From Epiperipatus broadwayi (taxonomy: Eukaryota; Onychophora; Udeonychophora; Euonychophora; Peripatidae): 64,000 nucleotides of DNA. The notes beneath the pieces are model-generated. The model made no database searches, was not told where the DNA came from, and was given only the letters and a program-made list of their open reading frames with translations. Within the stretch, counting starts at the first letter, position 1, and the number at the start of each line of letters is the position of its first letter. Both the position numbers and the translations under genes were made by a program. This document shows, one piece after another, positions 35,691 to 46,500 of this stretch. The DNA lies in assembly GCA_028023455.1 (NCBI GenBank), contig JAQFVV010000500.1, positions 395,740 through 459,739 of the forward strand. Reading direction: 5' to 3'.

Positions 35691-36235
35691 ATATATATGA
35701 TTACAAAAATGATGTTAAATTTGACAAAAATGTTTTAGATATAATATTGTGAGGATTGTAACATTAATGAGATTTGCCATTATAGAAATTACACTTCAAA
35801 CTTCTATCAAATTATATAAACCACATCCAGTTAAGAAGTGATAGAACAAATGAATTTAATTTCATATGAAATGATTATCATTTGAACATACACAGTATAT
35901 ACTGTCAAATTTAAACAATAACAGCAGGAAAAAAAAGATGATACATTTATGATAATTTAATAAAGTTTTTAATATGTTTTGTCATGCAAAGATGAGAAGA
36001 GAGATGTTATTATGAACTTCTTATTTAACTTTTTATTATTATTTCTTATAATGTGTGATTTAGTTAGTGACAAAATGAGAGACTCAGATTCAAAATTAAA
36101 GTTCCTAGTTTGCCTACCATCAAAAAAAAACCTACCTGATTATCAGAATGGCATTATTGAGCCTATTATTTTGGCTTCAAATATCATATGAACTCTCAAA
36201 CAACTGCCCGTTTTTGACAACCCATACATTTTTGG
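35691..36235 (-). repeat. Duplicated SNIP1 intron, outer segment
   Basis: It is the reverse complement of about 9655-10187. It includes a 69-70 codon open frame present in both copies (9700-9909 and 35979-36191). Homology to copy 1 ends near 36235, which marks the outer edge of the inverted duplication. Confidence 0.85.
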
Positions 36236-37588
36236 TACACTTGATGGTTTTAGTCATACTATAGAATAAGTATAATGAAAACTACTTCTTGCTAATGCTA
36301 GTGTTTTCCTTTGCTTTATGAGTTTTTTAGACTGAGACTTTATTAATGACTTTCAGTCAACTGTGTGAAGTTCTTACTTTGGGTTACCACTACATAAGTT
36401 TCTAGAAGCAGTGCAGAAAACTGTGTAGGAATGTAAGAAGTTTATATACTTTGTTTTACATTACAATTTATCTATCTATATTCATAAAACACTAACTTGC
36501 TTTTCAATATGATTAGAGCCCCCTCCTTCACCCAGCCCCATCCTTTTTTACCAGATATCATAGTGTTTTCTTATTTGCCTAGGAGATTTACTTGTTTCGT
36601 TGTAAGTTTTTAAAATTTATAAAAGTTAATTATTTTTACATTGTGTAAACTATTCATCAAAATTACTGCTTATATTGCCTTTCTTTTATAATTAATTATA
36701 CATATCATTATAAAATTTATTCATTTTAAATTTTTTTCAAGGTTAATTTCATAAATTTGTACAGATATTTTATTTTAAATTATTAGAATTAGTTAAGATA
36801 CAAAACTTTTACTATTTCATAATAGATACAGCAATAAATTAATACCGCAATGTAGCAAAAAATTACCTTTGTTTAAAACTTTAAATAATAAATTATTTTT
36901 TAGTTGCGTCTTAACTTTTCAGAAATATTATTCCCCCATCACCATTTCACCAAGATAAATACTCATACATTTTATTCTATCTAATGTTTAAGTATTTATG
37001 TTCTTTTCGTTATATACGTCTTTATCTTTATTTTTCTACGATAAAAACAAAATGTATAAAAGTTTACGATGGCAATTTTTTTTTGTAATTATCTGACTGG
37101 CTATTCAACTATTAGTGATAACACTCACACATTAATGTAATATAACACTTGGAATAGCATTATTTTCTTTAGATGTTTACATGAGGATCAAATTCAGGAC
37201 CGTTAAATTTATGAAAATTCACTTAGGGTGATAATCTAATTAACTGGGATATTAAATCAAAGACACAGTTAATAACAATTTTATTTACTTATCTAAGAGA
37301 ATCCCCATATTTTTTTTAATGACAATTTTAATGTGGTTTCTAAACATTACTAATATTCATACTAACTTGACTTACGGGGTTATTTGCCTATTATTATATA
37401 CCACCTTTAAATTTTCTTTTTTGTGTGTGTGTTTTAAGTCTTATAGAGGTTAAGAGTCCTTATAATGTGCTATAGCTATGAAAAGATGTTCTGATATTAT
37501 ATTTAATACACATTTTCTTTAGTTTTTTCTGCTATGCCTAACACATATGGATACAATTTGTTCTACATAGCATTTTTCTTTTTCCAAG
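36236..37588. other. AT-rich sequence, nothing recognised
   Basis: No exon, repeat shared with the rest of the window, or mobile element motif was found. Confidence 0.45.
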
Positions 37589-37890
37589 TCACTGGTTACC
37601 AAATAATTTTCCTCTGCTCCTTATATTATAGTATAATTCTTGTGTTTCTGATTTGAAAGATGACAAATGGTAATATTTTTCTGTGAATGTGGGTTTTCTG
37701 TAAACCATAGTTTTGATTTTGACATGAGGAATTCTTGTCTTAAGACCATCTAAGAATGTCAATTTTTGTCGTTCTATTCCTATAAAATCGAAGGGACATA
37801 TTGTTGTCCACAATATTTATAATAATGCTTTACCATGTGAACATGCATCACATGTACCATCTACATAGTGAAATCAGACTTTACACGATT
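37589..37890 (-). mobile_element. Remnant of a second Penelope-like family (RT)
   Basis: The minus strand encodes FHYVDGTCDACSHGK, then FIGIERQKLTFLDGLKTRI, then MVYRKPTFTEKYYHLSSF. FLD followed by VYRKPTFT and YH-SSF is typical of the RT palm and thumb of Penelope/Poseidon-type elements and differs clearly from element A. The catalytic YVDD reads YVDG here and stops interrupt it, so it is inactive. Neither end of the element was found. Confidence 0.7.
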
Positions 37891-37899
37891 ATAGAACAA

Positions 37900-39050
37900 T
37901 ATTTATGAGTTTCCAAGTTCTTCCATGTAAATGTTGCAGATTAAGTGATACACTGTAAACCCATAGCCATTCTTCGATTTGATTGGAAGAATTGCACTAT
38001 ATTGAAAGTATGTTATTGTAGAAAATATTTAAGGATTCTATTTTACATTACGAATAGCAAGAGATGTTTGTTCTACTTTGTAAATTATTCTCATATAATC
38101 TAAACTTATAATCACTATTTAAACCCAGGATATATTTGCAAATAAACTTTCAACAACTCACCAATATGTCAAGTGTATTTGATTAATTCCACAAAGTGTT
38201 TAGAGTCCTTGACAAAGAACTTGTATGTTAAAAGATAAAATAATTTTACCAGAATAAATAGATTTTAATGAAAATATGGTCATTATGGATTTTAGCTAGA
38301 AAATAAATAATGTAGAATGTGGCTACAATATGTTAATTTATTTATTTTTAATCAGTGTAATACTGGTAATATTTTCTAAGTAATGTTTGTATCTTTGTTT
38401 TTGTAACTGATATACATTTTTTGTTGCTTTTTTGTATCAACTTTCTTTGAGCAGCTCTCTTATTCTATTATAATCAGTAATATCTATTATAACTGTAGTA
38501 TTACTGTTGTGAAGAATAATTATAGATGTGTTGAGAGATTTAATAGCTTATCTCTCAACAGTCTTTCTAGTATTCCTTTTATTTTCCATTAAAATTTTGC
38601 TACTTCTTCACGAGACAATTTTTGAATGAACTAATAAAAGGATATTAGATGGTCTAATAATAAAGTTTAATTCTTTTTCCAGATTAGAAATTTCAAAAAC
38701 TCTAAGATGTTTAGAATTAATATTTTTAATTGATAAAGCTAAAAAGATTGTTTGGTACTGCATATTTGTTATGCTCATATAAATTTAATTTTTTGGATGA
38801 TCTTTCATTTTTTCATGTATTTTAAATTTTTTTTCTAAACAAAAAAATCTTGTGAAGTGTTTATCTTAGCAAACATTTGTATTATTAATGGAATGCAAGG
38901 TTTGACATTTGAAAAACATTTGAATATTATTTTTTAAAACATCACATGACCATCTTTTTTCATATCTATACAAGATGTTAAAACAGTAACAAATTTCTTC
39001 ATATAAGAGTGCAATCTAATACAAACAATAATAATCAATACATTCTAGAA
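37900..39050. other. AT-rich sequence, nothing recognised
   Basis: No convincing coding or repeat structure was seen. A small inverted pair around 38530 (TGTTGAGAGATTTAATAG and TATCTCTCAACAG) could form a hairpin. Confidence 0.4.
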
Positions 39051-39077
39051 AATGTGCATTTTAATCCTTATTCAGTA

Positions 39078-39540
39078 CTTTCTCATCCAATATCACTAGA
39101 GAAGTTTCTAGCTTTTGGCTGTCAGTAATGAGGAACAGTGGATCTGAGAGTAGTGCATCTGGATTTTTGGATCTAATGCATCCCTCCAGTATTCACCTTT
39201 TATCTTTTTGGTTAACTATAAAGCTATCACCCCAATAAATACAATAATGTTTTCAATCCAACCTAATTTGCTTGCAGTCATATAGATCTGAATCCAGTAC
39301 AATATCTATATATATATTTTTTAATAACCTACTATAGTAACGATCAGATCCAAAGATCCAGATGCACTGCTCTCAGATCCAAGGTTCCTCAATAAGTCTT
39401 AAACTAGAAACTAATCTGAGAACATCTCACAGGAAGGAAGTAAATTGGGATTAAAATGCAAAACTTTCTAGCATCTATTGATTACTATGTCTTGTACTAG
39501 ATTGTACTATTGTGCGAAATTTATTAGTTTTAACAATTTA
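39078..39540. repeat. Two head-to-head copies of the hammerhead repeat
   Basis: The minus-strand copy (39078-39270) keeps CTGACAG, GAAAC and GATATTGGATGAG in order. The plus-strand copy (39340-39540) keeps AGATGCACTGCTCTCAGATC, ACTAGAAACTAATCTG and CTAGCATCTATTGATTACT. They form an inverted pair around an AT-rich centre. Both ribozyme cores are eroded. Confidence 0.65.
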
Positions 39541-39769
39541 TGTAAGCCTAAGAAAATGTGGTCATGCAATTTTTTAATGGCTTAAAATCAATCTTAACAA
39601 AGGATGATAGGATTCAAACCTTGTATCATTAGATTCATAAATACTGAATTTAGCATATTCTAATCAACTATGCTATTCTGTAGAAGGCAGAGAATAAAAA
39701 TTTTATAAATATTCTGTGATGGTCCTCCTGATTTCTGTTTTTTCTTTTTTTTAAAGTCAAGGTTAATGA

Positions 39770-39840
39770 TTGGTTTCCAAACATTTTATATCACATTAGG
39801 TTGACTGTTGGAGTTATTTTCCAATGTAACGTGAGAAGTT
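39770..39840 (-). repeat. Flank of the dispersed repeat, inverted match to 41865-41930
   Basis: On the minus strand GAAACTTCTCACG and AATGTTTGGAAACC match plus-strand GAAACTTCTCACA and AATGTTTGAAAACC at 41865-41935. This shows the two neighbouring repeat clusters share more than the ribozyme unit. Confidence 0.55.
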
Positions 39841-41469
39841 TCTTATTCTATATAACAAGAACTTTCAATCCACAACATCAAAGCAAACCTCCACATGTAT
39901 TTGGCCTTACTTGTAACTATTGAATGAGAAAACTCATCTCAAACTCTGAAATATTTAGACATACTCTTATAGAGAAACATATGTCATAGAATACTCAATG
40001 TGTATTAAATCTCTCAAAGTTCACAAATTCACACATCCCAAATCAACTTCTTGTTCTCACAAACTAGCAGGTCTACCTTCTTTCTTAAATTGTAATCACC
40101 TATTATTCAAACATGAATCTTCCCATAAAGCAAACATACAACTATATTTAAGATTTAACATCCATTGGATTCAAATACAGGCACCTAACAAGAAAAGTCA
40201 GACAATTCTATTGCAAACTAAATACCAATGCCACCAATGAAGATAGACCATGATTACTTCTGCCATACATCCCCACACTAACAAACATTTAACAAAACAT
40301 TCTCCCCCATATTTGGTCTAAATTTCCATACTCCTTCCTCAACCAATAGACTAATCAATAATTCCAAGGAAAAACTAGAACTCAACCACACTCCAAGAAC
40401 TGTGTATAAAATTGCCTCCAAACTGGATGTCATTCAACATATTATGGGGAATCTCAGCCCTATCTTACACATCTCTCACATTATCAATATTTATATAAAA
40501 GAGCAACACCAGAAGACAACAGAATACATATTTAATCCTTCTTTGGCTGTTATACAATACATTAAAGGAAATGACTCAAAGCATAAAATTAGAGAGGTTT
40601 GGTATATAACAAACACCAATGCTATAAACCATAAAGAATCATGCTTCCTCATCTCCAAAAAATGGATACTTTAATTTATATAAATTTGAATACCATCGGT
40701 CAAATATATATATCCCTCCATTCCTTTTTCCATTTTCAGATCTTGCTATGATTACGAGAACACAATAAATTCTCAAAAGCTTTCAGTCATTGTATCATTA
40801 CTTTTATCAGCTTCTCTATTGCTGCATTTCAGTGCTCTCAACACATTTTAAAATACTTTCAATATATCATAGAATTCTTTCAACAAAATCAAAGAATAAT
40901 TACGGGCTCCCCAATGTCATTTCTGATCAGCAACATTGACATGGAAGAACTTGAAATCAGTTATAAATACTAGTCCATGTCTATATAAAGTCTGTTTTTG
41001 CTATGTTGACCTTACATTTGTCATATGGTCATTATGATAAAACACTATTATGAAATAATTCTAGACTCCCATCGATAACATATTCCTTCAATTAAATTCA
41101 CAATATTCAGTCATGACATAAATATGAAAAGTAGAATCATTCTATATCTAATAATAAGAGAAAAGGAGTTTATTTTGAAACCAGTGATTTGAAAAAATAA
41201 AAATCCTACATAGAATAAACTCTCAATAAGAATAGTTATCCATTGGTTATCATTAAGAAAATCATAAACTTTAAAGTCTATAAATAAACTGGAATTGCTA
41301 GAAAACAAAAACTGTAATTATGAAATATCATGTGAATGTGGAAGGATATATATATATATATTGGTGAAATCAGCTGCCCCATTGAAAATAAGAAAAATAA
41401 ATGATTAAAAAGGAAAAAGTAGATGTATCTAAAGTAGCATATAATGTATTCACCAATGAACATATGTTT

Positions 41470-41750
41470 GCAGTGGCTAAACTCTCCATACAGTAGTGCC
41501 ACTCAGTGCAAGCAGAGTAATCAATGGGTGCAGGAAGGTTTGTGCATCAAATTCCTATCTAGTGCCTACTCACCCAATATCCCCAGACTAGTTTCTAGCT
41601 TATGGTTTTCATCAGTGAGGAGCCTTGGATATGAGAGCACTGCACCTAGATCTTAGAAAGTAGATAGGGATTTTATGCACAAATCTTCCTGCATCCACTG
41701 ATTATTCTGGCATGCACCGAGTGGTACTACTGTATGGAGTTTTGCTCTGT
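41470..41750. repeat. Inverted pair of the hammerhead repeat
   Basis: The minus-strand unit (41470-41640) and plus-strand unit (41654-41748) share CTCCATACAGTAGTGCCACT, its neighbourhood GTAATCAATGGGTGCAGGA, and the TAGATAGGGATT stretch. The minus-strand unit holds the ribozyme core annotated at 41581-41620. The same repeat is found at 39.1, 42.1, 42.4, 45.4, 45.7, 48.3, 48.6 and 49.4 kb. Confidence 0.75.
41581..41620 (-). ncRNA. Hammerhead ribozyme motif (type I-like)
   Basis: On the minus strand: stem I strand CCTCA, core CTGATGA, a degraded stem II region, GAAAC, then TAGTC, then stem I partner TGGGG. CCTCA and TGGGG pair over five bases (one T-G wobble). All invariant core bases are present. 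The very short stem III (A-U, C-G at most) is what retrozyme and Penelope hammerheads show, which usually act as dimers. Stem II has lost most pairing here, so activity is doubtful. Confidence 0.6.
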
Positions 41751-42049
41751 GTAAACAGTTTGAGTAAGCATAAAGAATAATGATCATATGATGATTAGTC
41801 GTTTAAAACATGTTTAATTGGGATAAGAGAAAAATAATGTTCAGAGAAGAAAAAAAAGAAACTTCTCACATGGCAATGGCAAATAATTTCATATATCAAT
41901 TTAGTGTGATAATTCAAAATGTTTGAAAACCATTTACAGATAAGTACATAAAATTTTCTATTGATTGTTTACCTTTGACAAAATAGCTTAATTGCCTTAA
42001 ATTCAGTATTCATGAATCTAAAGATCCCAAAGTTTATTTCCCATGTTAA

Positions 42050-42115
42050 ATACAGTAACAACATTCTCCATATAATAGTGCCACATAGTACAAGCCTTAA
42101 TAATTGATGGATGAT
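42050..42115 (-). repeat. Partial copy of the hammerhead repeat
   Basis: CTCCATATAATAGTGCCAC, TAGTACAAGCC and TGATGGATG match, in order, the end of the unit seen at 41475-41530 and 49432-49490. The ribozyme part is not recognisable in this copy. Confidence 0.55.
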
Positions 42116-42444
42116 AGAATGGTAGTATAACAAAATCCATGCTAATACTGTCATTAATCAAGCTAGCATCACTTGATGAAATAAGAATACTACCATTTGA
42201 AACATTGTGTTATATATTAATCTATATACTATTACTAATAATTAAATATATTTGAAAAGTTTAAATAAAGTTTGAATTTTTCTCAAGGCATTTACCAATT
42301 AACTCTAAATGATAGAAATAGTCAAACATTTAATTACAAATAACAATAATAAATTTCAAAATAGCTTTCTCCCTTTTATTTTATAAATGTTATATATAGA
42401 GTATGTAAAAACAAACTCTTAACAAGCTTTAAGAATACCCTCAA

Positions 42445-42484
42445 CCCCAGACCGCGGTTTCTGCATCTAGCGTCGTCAGTGAGG
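42445..42484 (-). ncRNA. Hammerhead ribozyme motif with intact core
   Basis: On the minus strand: CCTCA, CTGACGA, GC...GC stem II around TAGAT, GAAAC, CGCG, GTC, TGGGG. CTGACGA fits CUGANGA, with position 7 free. A-U and C-G of stem III close a CGCG tetraloop. The C of GTC is the expected cleavage site. CCTCA pairs TGGGG as stem I. It is the best-preserved core in the repeat family here, although stem II is only 2-3 bp. Confidence 0.65.
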
Positions 42485-42696
42485 TGTTAGGGATTAAAAA
42501 TACTAGAACTAGTCTAGCATTTTATCAATGCCTAACTATTGAGAAGAAAATCTGAAACTTTCAGACATTTAAATGTCCAAAAATCCAGCTGTCTAACTCA
42601 AATAGCCGTATGGGACTGAACTAAATTCAGATACACCATATATTAATAGCTCTAGCAATATAAAATCGCCAAAGCCTTAATAGCAAAAACTAAAAT

Positions 42697-42800
42697 TAAA
42701 TTGATAAAAAATCAAGTCAGATGTCATATGACTTAATTTTAATACGAGCTTTATTAAAATTAAGTCATATGACATCTGACTTGATTTTTTTATCAATTTA
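42697..42800. repeat. Near-perfect 48-bp hairpin
   Basis: TAAATTGATAAAAAATCAAG at 42697 runs to ACTTAATTTTAATA. It is mirrored by TATTAAAATTAAGT running to CTTGATTTTTTTATCAATTTA at 42800. The loop is about 7 bases. The arms include CATATGACATCTGACTTGA and its complement. This is probably a small foldback element or a recent inversion duplication. It can read as short open frames on both strands, which are artefacts of the symmetry. Confidence 0.85.
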
Positions 42801-43525
42801 GCTTTCTCCCTTTTTGATTGCAGCAACATTAGTCTTGTAATGTAATAATTATTATTTGTTTTCATTTAATTTGTATTATATTAGGTGCAAAAATAAACTA
42901 TTATTGTTTTTAAACAGTAAATATATTTTCTTCACTTATATATTATTTATATAGGTTGTTCTTTTTCTATCAAGATATCATATCATTAGCTTTCAAGCTT
43001 TATTTTATTTTAAAAAATTACAATGTCTATGTTACTCTGACTCTGTTCTCATTAGCCTGTAAGATCTCTACTGTCTCAATACATAAAAACAATTGAGATT
43101 AACTATTTGTTTAATAAAAAACAAAGGTAATATGTTCTGGTTCACTATATAAATGTCACACTTGTAATATGATTGTTTTTAGATGGATGAATATTAAAAA
43201 TTTATGAATTTTTAATATTATAGCAAATATTAATGCCACAACATTTTTTTTTTTACTATTAAAAAGTAATCAAATAGTTTATTGCTTGGAAATTCATAAC
43301 ATATTTAATCATTGAAAATAACAGGAAAAGGCCAGTATCTAGGAACCTTAAGCTATCTGTTATTTTATCAAAGCATTAAAGAAAGATGTAATGAATGGTC
43401 TTAAAAATTATAAGTTTATAAATCTAGAATATTTATTGCTAAAGTTTAAAATTACAATAAATTTCGATAACATAAGTGAAAAACATTGAATAAATTAAAT
43501 TTCTAATTTAATTTTTGAAAAAAAA

Positions 43526-46500
43526 TTATGATTTAATAACAGGTAAAAGATTGCATTGCTGAATAGTATCAATCCTGTCTTCAAGATGAAAAAGATCATT
43601 GGTTAAAAGCCGCATAGTGTTATTAACATCCTAAAAAAAAAAGCAGTTTTAGTATAGAGAAATTTATTAATTTTCAGCATAACTCTTTTTATCAAACACA
43701 GACATGTATGCAAAAGACATAAAAATGCACCATTCATATCAACTGATAATACTACATTACATTTAATACTAATAAGAGCATTTTCCTTAATGAGTACATG
43801 TTTTTGTTATGTAAGACACTATTATATATATTTACATATGTATTTCAATAGATTGAAACTGCTAGGTTATTGTTTTCAAGCAGATTGACTAAAAAAAACA
43901 ACAACTCACACTATTTTAATTATAAAATTATTTTCATTGTATACTCAAGTAATACATACTAATTTTATTTCCAAAGTGTGATGCCACTTAATTTAAACTT
44001 GATTAAATTTAGAAGTTCAAATCATCAAGTGCAGTACTAAAACTGTCATAATACATGAAAAAATTGAAAAATCTTTTGGCAATATACATACATTTCAGGC
44101 ATACTTTCGTTCGCCAGATGACGGATCAGTATCACAATTCACATTTCAAGAATAATTTTGTTCACAATCCGCACAATAGCCCCCCCCCCCTTTATTTATA
44201 TTAATACTGTATCAGAGACTGACTTGGTATCAAAATTCAAATATTTACCACTATGGTTGCTTACTATATATTAGTCTATTTTAACTTGACTATATAGTAA
44301 CCAAATCACAATCAGAGATTTATTTTAAGATCCTTAATTAAGCAACACAGCATTGAAGCATGTAATAAATTAATATATCTTAAATTAAGGTACATTAACC
44401 TATTTATTATTTATACTCAATTATCAATTATTAAGTTTTCTCTTATATTTATGTATATATCTATACACACACATTTCTAACAATGTTTTAGACATTATCT
44501 TCTTACAATAGCACAAGAGATCTAAGCTCATATCACACATAATATTAGTAGAAGTTTATGTAATACTATAGTATAATCAGAGTATTTCTATAGACTATGC
44601 AATGTATTAACAAACATTTGCACTTTAATATAAATATAAACCAATTTAGATAAAGAAATTAAACAGAAGTATATTATGTACCAATGAAACTATCAGCATT
44701 TTGTGAAGATTTAGTAAGAAAATTATAAAGATTAAGTCAATTGATAATGTACATGTAATATGACGATAGAGACCATGTTGCTGTTAAAAGTACTATTTAA
44801 AAGAATACAAATTGCTTGCATTTTGATAAACTGTACTATTTTGAATAATAAAAAAAAATGATCATTATAAACAGGAGCAATAACACCTCTTCAAGGTATT
44901 ATGATAATGTACATAATGTAATAAGGGTTAAACAATAACCTCACTAGATAATAAATTGCATTTTGCATCACTTGAACTGTAATTTCTTCAGAAATTCCTT
45001 CTTATAAGAAACATTTAAAAACATCTTTACAAGTAGAAATCATATCATAATAAAAACATCTAATCTGAAGAGCAACCTTACTCAAGTGGTAATTAATTCT
45101 ATTGCTATTTTACTAAGTAAAGCTTCCAGGTTAATCTTGATTAGTCAGACAAATGTCAATGAATTGATAATTAAAAAAAAACAAGAAGATTCTAAAATGA
45201 TGAACATCACACAACTTTTTTCACGTTTAATTATATTCTTCCAAAAACAATTATCTTTACTCACTCTAAACTTGAGTAACTCTTTAGAGTCTATTGATTA
45301 TTCATGCTTACAAATGGTTTTAGAGTAGAATAAAGATAATTGTTTTAAGTCAAAAAACTAGTCTGGGGATATTGGATGAGTAGGCACTAGATGGGGATTT
45401 TATGCACAAGCCTTCTAGCATCCATTGATTACTCTAGCTTGCTGTGTGTGGCAATAAATATAGTGAGTTTTGCCTGTTTTTCACAAAAGATAATTGTTCT
45501 TGGAAGCATATAAACATGCATATGAAAGGTTATGTGATATTGTGGTTGATTCAAAGTCTCAAAAATAGATAAAAACTGAAGTGATGTCACATTTACATAG
45601 CTGTGAAAGTAAGTTATCCTAGCTTTAAAACCTTAAATGTTTTTAAATTTAAAGTAAAGTAAAATATAACTGCTAGTTATATAAGTTCATTGATGAAGGC
45701 AAAGGATAGAAACCAATCAATCTGGATATGGAATTTTATAACACTATCCCATTTGATACTAATTACTCAAACTTGTGATAGCTCTATAGTAGGATAAAGA
45801 TAATTGCCATTGTTATATGATGCAGTTTTTACCATTCGTAGGGAAGAGGGCATACTCCTATAGATGCTGAATTCATGATGTACTTTTATTTTAGAAATTG
45901 AAGAACAAAATAATATCTTGATGGAATTTAACTTAACATAAATAATCTTTCCCCATAACCAACAAATATAAAGATAGAATTACTAAATTGCAATTAATTT
46001 CACATTGAATGAAATGTTAAAATTGATTATGTTTTAGAAACAAAAGAAATACTTAAATACTATACCAATTCTACTGCAAAAGTACAACATTATATTTTTT
46101 TCCATTAACAAATCAATCAACAGAAGCACAATAATACAGCTATTTTCTTTTAGTAGTGGTGTATAAAATAAATATTTATTTCTTATATATTTTACAATTA
46201 AGGGTAAAAAATTTAATAACCAGAATACACATTGTTCAGATCTATCCAGAAAGGTACTATAATGGGCGATTGTTAATGTACACATTTCTGGCATTTTGTC
46301 ATTTAATTTAGAAATTCATAAAATAACATTAAAACATATCAATTTTTTCAGTGTTATTTTTTTTTATCTTGACTTCATTCTTTTTTTTCTTGCTCTTTAT
46401 ATTCTTCAAATTATGGCTTGTTCAATGCCAGATTTACCCTAATGTACAACACATACTGTTATTTTTTCTCATCAATACTTTATAAAAATAATGATTAGGC

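Noticed and set aside
35979-36191. 70-codon frame conserved in both SNIP1 intron copies (also 9700-9909)
   Set aside because: Conservation is explained by the recent duplication of the whole intron segment. Flanking non-coding bases are equally similar, so it gives no evidence of selection.
39998-40674. Two plus-strand frames of 80 and 90 codons
   Set aside because: Composition is His/Asn/Ile-rich, as in AT-rich non-coding DNA. No motif, and the frames are not linked by splice sites.
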